Below are positions 55,390 through 63,973 of a DNA stretch of 64,000 nucleotides, one piece after another. A program made the translations under genes and the position numbers. The notes under the pieces are model-generated. The model worked only from the letters and a program-made list of their open reading frames with translations, ran no database searches and had not been told where the DNA came from. The stretch lies in assembly GCF_021390155.1 (NCBI RefSeq), contig NZ_CP089985.1:1189001-1253000 (forward strand), read 5' to 3'. Every line of letters begins with the position of its first letter. The stretch's first letter is position 1. The stretch is from Pseudomonas sp. HN11 (GTDB lineage: Bacteria; Pseudomonadota; Gammaproteobacteria; Pseudomonadales; Pseudomonadaceae).

Positions 55390-55860
55390 ATGACCCCCGC
55401 ATTGGACCTGTTGAAAAAAGTTCGCGCCGAACATCGCATCCACAGTTATGAACACGACCCGAAGGCGGCGTCCTATGGGCTGGAGGCCGCGGAAAAGTTG
55501 GGCCTCGACCCGGCGCAGGTGTTCAAGACCTTGTTGGCGAGCAGCGAGAAGGGCGAATTGTTGGTGGCAGTGGTGCCGGTCGTCGGAAGTCTGGACTTGA
55601 AGGCGCTGGCTCAGGCTGCAGGCGTCAAGAAAGTCGAAATGGCCGACCCGGCGGCGGCCCAGCGTTCAACCGGGTATCTGTTGGGCGGCATCAGCCCGTT
55701 GGGGCAGAAGAAGCGTTTGCGCACGTTTATCGATGTGACGGCGCAGCCATTTGCGACGATTTTTGTGAGTGCGGGGAGAAGGGGCTTGGAAGTTGAATTG
55801 CCGGCGACTGTGCTGGCTGAACATACCCAGGCCAAATTCGCAGAAATTGGCCGGGCATGA
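55390..55860 (+). CDS. ybaK: YbaK/EbsC-type aminoacyl-tRNA deacylase
   Basis: 156 residues from ATG 55390. Family blocks are [30 protein letters not shown], a catalytic-lysine region in [25 protein letters not shown], and [14 protein letters not shown]. YbaK removes cysteine mischarged on tRNA-Pro. The gene ends 7 bases from the convergent ABC ATPase stop, without a visible terminator. Confidence 0.93.
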   Translation: MTPALDLLKKVRAEHRIHSYEHDPKAASYGLEAAEKLGLDPAQVFKTLLASSEKGELLVAVVPVVGSLDLKALAQAAGVKKVEMADPAAAQRSTGYLLGGISPLGQKKRLRTFIDVTAQPFATIFVSAGRRGLEVELPATVLAEHTQAKFAEIGRA

Positions 55861-55867
55861 CCGGGCG

Positions 55868-56974
55868 TTATACCGGGCTGTAGCGTCTCACGCCGGATTC
55901 GACTTGAGGGATCTGCGCGGCGGTGCTGCCTGAGGCCTGGAACAGCACCAGGTGTTCGGCGGCCACACGGATCCCCACATCCGCGCCGACCTGATGGTCG
56001 GCATGGCTCGGGAAAATCGACTCCAATTGCGCGCCGGTCGGCAGTTGCAGGCGGTACAAGGTCGACGCGCCGAGGAAGGTCTTGCCGATGATCCGCGCTT
56101 TCAACGCGCTGTCCGGTGCATAGACGATATCATCCGGGCGCAGCAACACATCCACCGCACCGCCCGTAGGCCAGGTGTAGGCGCGATTGCCGCGCAGCTC
56201 ACCCAGTTCGGTACCGACCGACTCTGGCGAACTCAATTGGCCACGGATGAAGTAACCCTGGCCGATGAAGCTGGCGACGTAAGGCGTCTGCGGTTCGTGA
56301 TAGAGGTTGTAGGGCGTGTCCCACTGCTCCAGACGACCTTCCTTGAACACACCGACCTGGTCGCTGACGGCGAAAGCTTCTTCCTGGTCATGGGTAACCA
56401 GGATCGCACTGGTGCCACGCGCCTTGAGGATATCGCGCACTTCGTGGCTGAGCTTGCGGCGAAGTTCGCCATCCAGGTTGGAGAAGGGTTCATCCAGCAA
56501 CAACAGGGCCGGCTCCGGCGCCAACGCGCGGGCGAGGGCGACGCGTTGTTGCTGGCCGCCGGAAAGTTCGTGGGGGAAACGCTTGCCCAGGTTTTTCAGG
56601 TTGACCAGCTCCAGCAACTCAGCCACCACACGGTCTTTCTGCGGATGCTTGCGAATGCCGAAAGCGATGTTGTCGGCCACGCTCAAGTGAGGAAACAGCG
56701 CGTAGTCTTGGAACACCATGCCGATACGACGTTTCTCCGGTGCCAGGGTGAACCCGGCGCTGGAGATCACTTCACCGGCCAGGCTGATTTCACCTTCGTG
56801 CACCGGCTCAAACCCGGCAATCGCTCGTAGCGTGGTGGTCTTGCCGCAACCCGAAGAGCCCAGCAGGCAGCCGATGTCGCCGGCATTGAGGTGCAGATTG
56901 AGGTTCTGCACCACCCGTTGATCTTGGTAGCCGCATGCCATATTGCGCAGGTTCAGCAGTAATGAATGACTCAT
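55868..56974 (-). CDS. ABC transporter ATP-binding protein, FbpC/PotA-like
   Basis: 368 residues. ATPase core: Walker [10 protein letters not shown], signature LSGGQQQR, Walker [14 protein letters not shown]-loop [10 protein letters not shown]-terminal TOBE-like regulatory domain (about 240-350) is present. The type fits iron(III), spermidine or similar binding-protein-dependent importers. No permease or binding-protein gene accompanies it; instead its start overlaps the argF stop by ATGA. The partner transporter must be encoded elsewhere, so the substrate is unassigned. Confidence 0.85.
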   Translation of the reverse strand: MSHSLLLNLRNMACGYQDQRVVQNLNLHLNAGDIGCLLGSSGCGKTTTLRAIAGFEPVHEGEISLAGEVISSAGFTLAPEKRRIGMVFQDYALFPHLSVADNIAFGIRKHPQKDRVVAELLELVNLKNLGKRFPHELSGGQQQRVALARALAPEPALLLLDEPFSNLDGELRRKLSHEVRDILKARGTSAILVTHDQEEAFAVSDQVGVFKEGRLEQWDTPYNLYHEPQTPYVASFIGQGYFIRGQLSSPESVGTELGELRGNRAYTWPTGGAVDVLLRPDDIVYAPDSALKARIIGKTFLGASTLYRLQLPTGAQLESIFPSHADHQVGADVGIRVAAEHLVLFQASGSTAAQIPQVESGVRRYSPV

Positions 56975-57894
56975 GCGTGGTGGTACGACGGGGGAACGAG
57001 AAATTCGAGCAGGGCCTTTTGCGCATGCAGGCGGTTTTCAGCCTGGTCCCAAGCGACCGAGCGTGGGTCGTCGAGCAGGTCTGTACTGATCTCTTCGCCA
57101 CGGTGGGCCGGCAGGCAATGCATAAACAGCACGTCGGACGCGGCCAGGTCGAGCAGGGCACGGGTCACTTGGTACGGGGCGAACAGGGCCAGGCGCTTGG
57201 CTGTTTCGTCTTCTTGGCCCATGGAGGTCCAGACGTCGGTGCTCACCAGGTGTGCGCCGATCACGGCCTCATGCGGGTCACGTAACAACGTCACGCGGTC
57301 ACCGGCCTGTGCCAGAAAGCGCGCGTCAGGCTCGTAGCCTTCCGGACAGGCAACGCGCAGTTGGAAGTCGAACTGGATTGCCGCTTCTATATAGCTGTTG
57401 CACATGTTGTTGCCGTCGCCGATCCAGGCCACGGTCTTGCCCTGGATCGAGCCACGGTGCTCGAGGAAGGTTTGCATGTCAGCCAGCAACTGGCACGGGT
57501 GCAGATCATCGGAGAGGCCGTTGATCACCGGTACGCGGGAGTTGGCGGAAAATTCGGTCACGGTGCTGTGGGCAAAGGTACGGATCATCACGGCGTCGAG
57601 CATGCTCGACATCACCTTCGCGCTGTCGGCGATCGGCTCGCCACGACCCAGTTGGGTGTCGCGCGAAGACAAAAAGATGGCTTGGCCACCCAGTTGGATC
57701 ATGCCGGCTTCAAACGACACACGGGTGCGGGTCGACGACTTCTCGAAGATCATGCCGAGCACGCGGTTTTTCAAAGGCTCGAACAGTACGCCGCGGTTAC
57801 GCAGGTCTTTAAGCTCAATGCCTCGACGGATCACGCTGACCAGCTCTTCGGGCGTGCAATCCATCAGGGAGAGAAAGTGCCTTGCGCTCATCAT
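56971..57894 (-). CDS. argF: Anabolic ornithine carbamoyltransferase ArgF
   Basis: 307 residues with carbamoyl-phosphate site [13 protein letters not shown] (about 50-62), [13 protein letters not shown] (about 130), and the ornithine loop [11 protein letters not shown] (about 264). It makes citrulline from ornithine and carbamoyl phosphate in arginine synthesis. The length fits the anabolic trimeric enzyme rather than catabolic ArcB. Two ATG codons in tandem (57894 and 57891) both suit the upstream AAGG. Confidence 0.96.
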   Translation of the reverse strand: MMSARHFLSLMDCTPEELVSVIRRGIELKDLRNRGVLFEPLKNRVLGMIFEKSSTRTRVSFEAGMIQLGGQAIFLSSRDTQLGRGEPIADSAKVMSSMLDAVMIRTFAHSTVTEFSANSRVPVINGLSDDLHPCQLLADMQTFLEHRGSIQGKTVAWIGDGNNMCNSYIEAAIQFDFQLRVACPEGYEPDARFLAQAGDRVTLLRDPHEAVIGAHLVSTDVWTSMGQEDETAKRLALFAPYQVTRALLDLAASDVLFMHCLPAHRGEEISTDLLDDPRSVAWDQAENRLHAQKALLEFLVPPSYHHA

Positions 57895-58325
57895 TAACTA
57901 CCTTTTTGCAACAGACCGCAGATACTCAAAGCCTTGTTTATTGTGACAACGGGCGAGACCTGCGGCGAAAGCCGCACGGGGCGACGAAATAGGGGAAGGC
58001 GCGATCTTATAATTAAATGTCGCGTCTTACCAATAGGGCTACGGTTTTTAAGGGTGTTCAAGAAGGGCGCCGGAGCGCTTTTGAAGACAATTTCCAGACA
58101 GCAGCGGGCCATTTGTACACTGGCGTCGAGACCTTTGGCAATGCGCGGAGGCGGGCGCAGGCCAGGCCGCGTCGGTTTCAAAGGGCGTGCGGTGGGGTCT
58201 GAAACATTTGCTCACGCTTGCCCATGGCCTGGCTTGATGCTTGTCGATTCACGAGACTGACGTTAGTAGCGCGTGCACCGGTCGCAGCTCATAGTGGGAT
58301 CAAAGCCCTGATAAAGAGACTGGCC
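57895..58325. promoter_or_regulatory. argF-molybdoenzyme intergenic region with candidate ArgR site
   Basis: 431 bases without a convincing gene. TGTCGC-N8-AA at 58018-58033 matches the ArgR consensus I know from P. aeruginosa, and a weaker GTCGC half site lies on the other strand near 57984. A 6-bp stem with a GAAA tetraloop occurs at 57961-57976. These suit arginine repression of argF. I could not identify a promoter for the rightward gene. Confidence 0.4.
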
Positions 58326-60434
58326 ATGACCAAGACTCTCCACCACCGTGCCTGCCATCTGTGTGAAGCCATTTGTGGCCTGACCCTTGAAACCACCCAA
58401 GCCGAGGACGGCACCCTGGCGATCACTTCAATCAAGGGTGATGCGCTGGATACGTTCAGCCGTGGGCATATCTGCCCCAAGGCCGTCGCGTTGCAAGATA
58501 TCCAGAACGATCCCGACCGCCTGCACCAACCCATGTTGCGGGTCGGCAGCGAATGGCAGCCGGTTGCGTGGGAAGACGCCTTTGCGCTTGTAGCCGAACG
58601 GCTGTCAGCTATTCAGACGCGGCACGGGCAGAACGCGGTGGCCGTGTACCAGGGCAATCCCAGCGTGCACAACTATGGGCTGATGACCCACAGCAACTAC
58701 TTCCTGGGCCAACTGAAGACGCGCAATCGGTTTTCCGCCACCTCCGTGGACCAACTACCTCATCATCTCACCAGCTATCTCATGTACGGCCACGGCCTGT
58801 TGCTGCCGATCCCGGACATTGATCACACCGACTTCATGCTGATCCTGGGTGGCAACCCGCTGGTGTCCAACGGCAGCATCATGACCGTGCCCGACGTGGA
58901 GAAACGTCTCAAGGCGATCCAGGCACGGGGTGGCAAAGTGGTGGTGGTCGACCCTCGGCGCAGCGAGACGGCGGCAATGGCCGATCAGCACCTGTTTGTG
59001 CGCCCAGGTGGTGATGCGGCCTTGTTGTTCGGGATGCTCAACACTTTGTTTGCCGAGAACCTGACCCGCGACAGCCATCTGCCGATTGAAGGCCTTGAGG
59101 ACGTTCGTCGTGCCATCGCCGGATTTACCGCCGACGCCATGAGCCGTCAATGTGCGGTGCCTGCCGAACAGATACGTCAATTGGCGCGGGACTTTGCTGC
59201 GGCGGACAAAGCGGTGTGCTATGGGCGCATGGGCGTTTCGACCCAGGCATTCGGCACGTTGTGTCATTGGCTGGTGCAGTTGATCAACGTGGTGACTGGC
59301 AATCTGGACCGCGTAGGGGGCGCACTGTGTACCACGCCGGCCGTAGACCTGGTGGCGTCGACCGGTGGTGGGCATTTCAATCGCTGGCAGAGTCGGGTTT
59401 CCGGGCGTCCGGAGTACGGTGGCGAGCTGCCTGTGTCGGCATTGGCTGAGGAAATGCTAACCGAAGGTGAAGGGCAAATCCGTGCATTGGTCACGGTGGC
59501 GGGCAATCCGGTGTTGTCGACGCCGAACGGCCGGCAATTGGAACGGGCCCTTGATGGTCTGGAGTTCATGGTCAGCATCGACCTCTATATCAACGAAACC
59601 ACGCGCTATGCGGACCTGATCCTGCCCTCCACTTCGGCACTGGAAAACGATCATTACGACACTACCTTCAATATGTTCGCGGTGCGTAATGTCACCCGGT
59701 TCAATCGCGCGATTCTGCCCAAGCCCGCAGGCGCGTTGCATGACTGGGAGATTTTCGTTGGTCTGGCCAAAGCCTTCTCAGCTCATAATGGAATTGCGCT
59801 CAAACCGACCCTGCCTCCGGCGCAGATGATTGATTTCGGCCTGCGCGCGGGTGTCTACGGTGATGCATCCAGCCACAAGTTATCCGTGGCCATGCTGGCG
59901 GATCATCCCCACGGCGTGGACCTTGGGCCGCTGCAACCCAACCTTGCCGCGCGGTTGAAAACCGCTGACGGCAAAGTGCAAGCGGCGCCGGCGGTGATCC
60001 TCGCTGACTTGGTGCGTTTTGCCGCTCAACCGGTGCCTGTGGCCGACGAACTGCTGCTGATCGGTCGTCGTCATGTGCGCAGCAACAATTCCTGGATGCA
60101 TAATTATCACCGGCTGGTGAAGGGTAAGCCGCGTCATCAATTGCTGATGCATCCGGATGACCTGGCCAGTCGGCAATTGAGCGATGGCCAGCGCGTGCGT
60201 GTCAGTTCGCGCATCGGCATGATTGAAGTGGAAGTGGTGGCCAGCCTGGACATGATGCCCGGTGTGGTCAGTCTGCCCCACGGCTGGGGCCACGGACGCC
60301 CTGGCGTGCAGATGACGATCGCCAGCGGGCAGCCAGGCGCCAGTGCCAATGACTTGACCGACGAACGGCAGTTGGACGAGCTATCTGGCAATGCGGCCTT
60401 GAATGGCGTTCCCGTGCAGGTAGAAGCCGCCTGA
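58326..60434 (+). CDS. Molybdopterin oxidoreductase (formate dehydrogenase/DMSO reductase superfamily)
   Basis: 702 residues from ATG 58326 (MTKTLHHRACHLC). The N-terminal 4Fe-4S site is C10-x2-C13-x3-C17 plus C50 (HICPKA). Molybdopterin-binding blocks follow: YQGNPSVHNYG, GGNPLVSNGS, DPRRSETAAMADQHLFVRPGGDAALLFGMLN, and the C-terminal LIGRRHVRSNNSWMHNY and LPHGWGHGR. There is no Tat signal and no adjacent electron-transfer subunit, so it is a cytoplasmic single-gene oxidoreductase of unknown substrate. The start was chosen because the cysteine motif begins at once; the longer frame adds unrelated sequence. Confidence 0.88.
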   Translation: MTKTLHHRACHLCEAICGLTLETTQAEDGTLAITSIKGDALDTFSRGHICPKAVALQDIQNDPDRLHQPMLRVGSEWQPVAWEDAFALVAERLSAIQTRHGQNAVAVYQGNPSVHNYGLMTHSNYFLGQLKTRNRFSATSVDQLPHHLTSYLMYGHGLLLPIPDIDHTDFMLILGGNPLVSNGSIMTVPDVEKRLKAIQARGGKVVVVDPRRSETAAMADQHLFVRPGGDAALLFGMLNTLFAENLTRDSHLPIEGLEDVRRAIAGFTADAMSRQCAVPAEQIRQLARDFAAADKAVCYGRMGVSTQAFGTLCHWLVQLINVVTGNLDRVGGALCTTPAVDLVASTGGGHFNRWQSRVSGRPEYGGELPVSALAEEMLTEGEGQIRALVTVAGNPVLSTPNGRQLERALDGLEFMVSIDLYINETTRYADLILPSTSALENDHYDTTFNMFAVRNVTRFNRAILPKPAGALHDWEIFVGLAKAFSAHNGIALKPTLPPAQMIDFGLRAGVYGDASSHKLSVAMLADHPHGVDLGPLQPNLAARLKTADGKVQAAPAVILADLVRFAAQPVPVADELLLIGRRHVRSNNSWMHNYHRLVKGKPRHQLLMHPDDLASRQLSDGQRVRVSSRIGMIEVEVVASLDMMPGVVSLPHGWGHGRPGVQMTIASGQPGASANDLTDERQLDELSGNAALNGVPVQVEAA

Positions 60435-60511
60435 GCACTGCGCTGGAATTTTGCGTTACAATGCGCCACCGTGCCGACCTGTGAGTCGCAAAGTTCCAGC
60501 CGAGGTGTTCC

Positions 60512-60850
60512 ATGGATATCATCGAAACGATCAAAGAGCAGATTGCCAACAACACCATTCTGCTTTACATGAAGGGCGCGCCAAACGCTCCTCAGTGCGG
60601 TTTCTCCGCGAAGGCGTCCCAGGCCATCATGGCGTGTGGCGAGAAATTCGCTTACGTGGATATCCTGCAAAACCCGGAAATCCGCGCCAACCTGCCGAAG
60701 TACGCCAACTGGCCGACCTTCCCACAGCTGTGGGTTGCCGGTGAGCTGGTCGGCGGTAGCGACATCATCGTTGAGATGGCGGCTGATGGCTCGCTGCAAA
60801 CGCTGGTCAAAGAAGCCGCAGCAAACGCGGCGGCCAAGACCAACGCTTGA
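60512..60850 (+). CDS. grxD: Monothiol glutaredoxin GrxD
   Basis: 112 residues. The monothiol active site is CGFS (Cys29), with glutathione-binding NWPTFPQLWVAGELVGGSDII. Such proteins carry and transfer 2Fe-2S clusters. ATG 60512 follows a purine-rich region. An intrinsic terminator follows, and beyond it an insertion sequence that interrupts the usual link to bfr. Confidence 0.95.
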   Translation: MDIIETIKEQIANNTILLYMKGAPNAPQCGFSAKASQAIMACGEKFAYVDILQNPEIRANLPKYANWPTFPQLWVAGELVGGSDIIVEMAADGSLQTLVKEAAANAAAKTNA

Positions 60851-60862
60851 TTTGCCGGCAGT

Positions 60863-60900
60863 AAAAAGCCCCACTTCTCATAAGAGAGTGGGGCTTTTTT
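60863..60900 (+). terminator. Intrinsic terminator of grxD
   Basis: AAAAAGCCCCACT (60863-60875) pairs with AGTGGGGCTTTTT (60887-60899), and six T residues end the element. The insertion sequence starts only 9 bases later, so it has not damaged the terminator. Confidence 0.92.
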
Positions 60901-60961
60901 ATACCTGTTGTCCCGTCCTGAATAAGGTTTACACCTTCTGACCTATCTTCAGGAGGAGCCA

Positions 60962-61363
60962 ATGGATGCGGGCAAAAGGCGAAGCCAGCGTGACTACACG
61001 CTAGCCTTTAAATTATCGGTCGTAGACCAGGTCGAAAAGGGCGAGTTGAGTTATAAAGAGGCTCAACGGCGCTACGGCATTCAGGGCCGGTCCACGGTAC
61101 TGGTCTGGCTGCGCAAGCACGGCCGGCAGGACTGGAGTCAGGGCGCCTCAATTCGAGAACCGAGGAGCAGGTCCATGACTGAGCCACCCCTCCCGCTAAC
61201 ACCCGAGCAGCGGATCAAAGAGCTCGAAGAGCAGTTGGCGCTAAGCAACCAGAAAGCGCAGTTCTTCGAAGCCGTCGTGAATGTTCTGAAGAATGACTAC
61301 GGTGTTTCTGTCGTAAAAAAGCGACCCGGCAAGTCCTCTCGCAAGGGCAAATCCAAGACCTGA
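60962..61363 (+). CDS. IS3-family transposase OrfA
   Basis: 133 residues. The N-terminal helix-turn-helix (RDYTLAFKLSVVDQVEKGELS, AQRRYGIQGRSTVLVWLRKHG) binds the terminal repeats, and a leucine-zipper-like coil (PEQRIKELEEQLALSNQKAQFFEAVV, in two stretches) follows. ATG 60962 has AGGAGGAG just upstream. The heptamer A AAA AAG at 61315-61321 near its end would shift ribosomes by -1 into OrfB. Confidence 0.92.
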   Translation: MDAGKRRSQRDYTLAFKLSVVDQVEKGELSYKEAQRRYGIQGRSTVLVWLRKHGRQDWSQGASIREPRSRSMTEPPLPLTPEQRIKELEEQLALSNQKAQFFEAVVNVLKNDYGVSVVKKRPGKSSRKGKSKT

Positions 61364-62184
61364 GCATCACCAGGGCTTGCCTGTTCATGGGCATTTCGCG
61401 CCAAGCATATTACCAACGAAATCGGGCTTTCGACGCGAGGGCTCGCCAAGATCAAGAGGTGATGGACTTTGTTCTTGAAAAGCGCCGACGCCAGCCACGG
61501 ATCGGCACGCGCAAGCTGCATTACCTGATGAGCGTCGAATTTGGCGCATCAGTGCAGGTCGGCAGAGACCGCCTGTTCAGCATCCTGCGCAACGCTCGAG
61601 AACTGGTTGTGCGCAAACGGGCTTACCACAAAACGACGGACAGCCATCACCGCTTTCGCCGCCATCCTAACCTGCTCAAAGCGGGCCAGAAGCAGATCGT
61701 ACCCAACAGACCAGAGCAGGTGTGGGTTGCAGACATAACCTACCTGCCGACACAGGAAAGCGTGGCTTATGTGAGCCTGGTGACAGACGCTTACTCGCGC
61801 AAGATCGTAGGCCATCATGTGCATGCGAGTTTGCATACCGAGTCGGTGATCAAAGCGATGGAAAAGGCAGTTGGTGAACGCCAAACCACGCTTCCACTAA
61901 TCCATCATTCAGACCGCGGAGCCCAATACTGCTCTGAGCTTTATCAGCGCTTGCACGCCAGTCATGGCATCAGATGCTCGATGACCGACGGCTATGACTG
62001 CTACCAGAATGCTCTGGCGGAACGGATAAACGGCATTTTGAAGACCGAGTTTCTGCTGTATCGCCCTAAAAATCTGGCGGATGCAGTGAAGATGGTGGGT
62101 GAGTCGGTGCTGATCTACAACGGGGAAAGGCCACACATGTCCCTGAAATACAAAACGCCCGATGCGGTGCATCGAGCGTTTTGA
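61318..62184 (+). CDS. IS3-family transposase OrfB (DDE catalytic part, made by -1 frameshift)
   Basis: The first ATG in this frame is 61387 (265 residues), but the open frame continues upstream to the slippery site at 61315-61321, encoding ATRQVLSQGQIQDLSITRAC. The product is therefore expected as an OrfAB fusion. The rve domain has the DDE triad: Asp in VADITYLPT, Asp in HHSDRGAQY, and Glu in NALAERINGILKTE. All catalytic parts are present and there is no internal stop, so it is probably active. Confidence 0.92.
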   Translation, partial: KATRQVLSQGQIQDLSITRACLFMGISRQAYYQRNRAFDARARQDQEVMDFVLEKRRRQPRIGTRKLHYLMSVEFGASVQVGRDRLFSILRNARELVVRKRAYHKTTDSHHRFRRHPNLLKAGQKQIVPNRPEQVWVADITYLPTQESVAYVSLVTDAYSRKIVGHHVHASLHTESVIKAMEKAVGERQTTLPLIHHSDRGAQYCSELYQRLHASHGIRCSMTDGYDCYQNALAERINGILKTEFLLYRPKNLADAVKMVGESVLIYNGERPHMSLKYKTPDAVHRAF

Positions 62185-62235
62185 GACTGAAACAGGTGTA
62201 AACCTATTTCAGGACTAGACATGTGTGTCGAGAGC

Positions 62236-62706
62236 TTATTCACCCATCTGCGATTGCAGGTAGTTTTCCAGGCTGACTTTGTCGATCAGGCCCAGTTGGG
62301 TTTCCAGCCAATCAATATGCTCTTCCTGATCTTCGAGGATGTCTTCCAGCAGCTCACGACTGCCGAAGTCACCCTTGGTTTCGCAGTGGGCGATGGCGGC
62401 CTTGAGGTCGCTGTGGCTCTTCTGTTCGAACTTCAGGTCACTGCTGATCATTTCCTGGGTGTGCTCGCCGATGTTCAGCTTGCCCAGGTCCTGCACGTTC
62501 GGCAGGCCTTCCAGGAACAGGATGCGCTTGATCAGCGCGTCCGCGTCTTTCATGGCCTTGATGGATTCTTTGTACTCACGCTTGCCCAGCTTTTCCAGGC
62601 CCCAATCGTCATACATGCGTGCATGCAGAAAGTACTGATTGATCGCGACCAGTTCATTGGCAAGGATTTTGTTGAGTTGCTGGATGACTGAGATGTCGCC
62701 TTTCAT
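62236..62706 (-). CDS. bfr: Bacterioferritin, haem-binding subunit type with degenerate ferroxidase site
   Basis: 156 residues, full length, colinear with E. coli Bfr. The axial haem ligand Met52 is kept ([10 protein letters not shown]), as are Glu18, Glu94 and His130. Three of the six di-iron ligands are changed: Glu51 to Ala, His54 to Asp, and Glu127 to Gln. It probably forms mixed shells with a ferroxidase-competent subunit encoded elsewhere, as I recall for Bfr-beta of P. putida. It neighbours bfd, its reductase partner. The IS lies 14 bases beyond its stop codon. Confidence 0.93.
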   Translation of the reverse strand: MKGDISVIQQLNKILANELVAINQYFLHARMYDDWGLEKLGKREYKESIKAMKDADALIKRILFLEGLPNVQDLGKLNIGEHTQEMISSDLKFEQKSHSDLKAAIAHCETKGDFGSRELLEDILEDQEEHIDWLETQLGLIDKVSLENYLQSQMGE

Positions 62707-62863
62707 GACTGGGGTCCTGCCCTGTAGTAGCTGTGTATAGGGCGGAGTTTGAGCGGCGAAATCCCGAGTGTCAAACCTAAGTTATTGAATAATAAATGAA
62801 AATTAATCGGAATAAGAATGTTTGTGTTCCGCGTCTTAGCGCTAACTTATTGAATTACTGGCA

Positions 62864-62888
62864 TAAAAAAACCGGACACTAAGTCCGG
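62864..62888 (-). terminator. Intrinsic terminator of bfd
   Basis: On the minus strand CCGGAC (62888-62883) pairs with GTCCGG (62877-62872) and eight T residues follow. It lies 20 bases after the bfd stop and separates bfd from the bfr promoter region (62707-62863, AT-rich, no gene). Confidence 0.88.
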
Positions 62889-62907
62889 CTCTTTAAAACA
62901 CGCCAAA

Positions 62908-63126
62908 TCAGGCGTGTGTAAATTCTGCTGAATAGGGGAGCGCGGCCTGGGCTGTCTGCAGCTGCGTCAGGGTTTCCCGTACCACTTGCTTGGCGAGGCA
63001 AGCACATTTACCGCACTGGCTGGCAACGCCTGTGGTTTCACGCACTTCCTTGTAGCTGCAGCAACCTTCATAGATTGCTTCGCGGATTTGTCCGTCGGTG
63101 ACGCCAGTACAGAGGCACACATACAT
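62908..63126 (-). CDS. bfd: Bacterioferritin-associated ferredoxin Bfd
   Basis: 72 residues. The 2Fe-2S ligands are C4, C6, C38 and C41 (VCLCTG and SQCGKCACL). Bfd docks on bacterioferritin and passes electrons through the haem to release stored iron, so it is made when iron is scarce. A Fur-box-like sequence lies about 50 bases upstream. Confidence 0.95.
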   Translation of the reverse strand: MYVCLCTGVTDGQIREAIYEGCCSYKEVRETTGVASQCGKCACLAKQVVRETLTQLQTAQAALPYSAEFTHA

Positions 63127-63174
63127 AAGGGAGAACCGTCGCGGGTTTAAGGCTTAAGTGCGATGGATCTTAAT

Positions 63175-63193
63175 GTTAACGAGAATGATTGTC
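63175..63193 (-). promoter_or_regulatory. Candidate Fur box upstream of bfd
   Basis: GTTAACGAGAATGATTGTC matches the 19-base Fur consensus (GATAATGATAATCATTATC) at 14 positions by hand alignment. It is about 50 bases upstream of the bfd ATG, and iron repression of bfd is known in P. aeruginosa. The divergent peroxiredoxin gene begins 178 bases away and may be affected less. Confidence 0.65.
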
Positions 63194-63370
63194 AAAGTAG
63201 ATTCGTAGCGTATTTGCTGGCATAGCGCCCACACTGACGAACGGTTTTTTCAGTGTATGATGGTTGGTCTTCACGAAGCGTGACTGCGTCACAGGGTTGT
63301 CGCCAATAAACGGCAGACTCAGGGCCGGTCCTTTTACTTCAATCGTCACCCTCACCTCAGGAGATACCCA

Positions 63371-63973
63371 ATGAGCGTACTCGTCGGCAAGCAAGCCCCG
63401 GATTTCGACGTCCCAGCCGTCCTCGGCAATGGCGAAATCGTAGACAGCTTCAAACTGTCTGAAGCCATTAAAGGCAAATACGGCCTGGTGTTCTTCTACC
63501 CGCTGGACTTCACCTTCGTCTGCCCTTCGGAGCTGATCGCTCTGGACCACCGCATGGACGATTTCAAGGCGCGCAACGTCGAAGTGGTAGCCGTTTCCAT
63601 CGACTCCCATTTCACCCACAACGCCTGGCGCAACACCCCCATCAATGATGGCGGCATCGGCAAAGTCAAATACACCATGGCTGCCGACATGAAGCACGAC
63701 ATCGCCAAGGCCTACGACGTTGAGTCCGAAGGCGGCGTGGCGTTCCGTGGTGCGTTCCTGATCGATGACAAGGGCGTTGTCCGCTCCCAGATCATCAACG
63801 ATCTGCCACTGGGCCGTAACATGGAAGAGCTGATCCGCCTGGTCGACGCCCTGCAATTCCACGAAGAGCACGGCGAAGTCTGCCCTGCCAACTGGAAAAA
63901 AGGCGACAAAGGCATGAACGCTTCGCCAGAAGGCGTTGCGGCTTACCTGACCGAGAACGCTGGCAAGCTGTAA
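63371..63973 (+). CDS. Typical 2-Cys peroxiredoxin (AhpC/Tsa type)
   Basis: 200 residues. The peroxidatic cysteine is Cys51 in DFTFVCPSE, and the resolving cysteine is Cys171 in EVCPANW. The GGIGKVKY and C-terminal YLTENAGKL regions mark the hyperoxidation-sensitive type. It reduces hydrogen peroxide and organic peroxides using thioredoxin. ATG 63371 follows AGGAG. It is divergent from bfd, putting iron release and peroxide defence side by side. Confidence 0.93.
   Translation: MSVLVGKQAPDFDVPAVLGNGEIVDSFKLSEAIKGKYGLVFFYPLDFTFVCPSELIALDHRMDDFKARNVEVVAVSIDSHFTHNAWRNTPINDGGIGKVKYTMAADMKHDIAKAYDVESEGGVAFRGAFLIDDKGVVRSQIINDLPLGRNMEELIRLVDALQFHEEHGEVCPANWKKGDKGMNASPEGVAAYLTENAGKL

Larger units (their letters stand above)
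60909..62221 (+). mobile_element. IS3-family insertion sequence, 1313 bp, apparently intact
   Basis: Imperfect terminal inverted repeats of 28 bases (60909-60936 and 62194-62221) match at 24 positions, starting TGTC and ending GACA. A 3-base target duplication TGT flanks the element (60906-60908 and 62222-62224). Inside are two overlapping transposase frames joined by a canonical A_AAA_AAG slippery site. The element lies between the grxD terminator and the 3' end of bfr, so it disrupts no gene. Confidence 0.92.

Noticed and set aside
62777..62857. Two similar AT-rich segments (TTATTGAAT type) between bfr and bfd
   Set aside because: Matches are short and in AT-rich DNA, so chance is likely; no known iron-regulator motif fits both.
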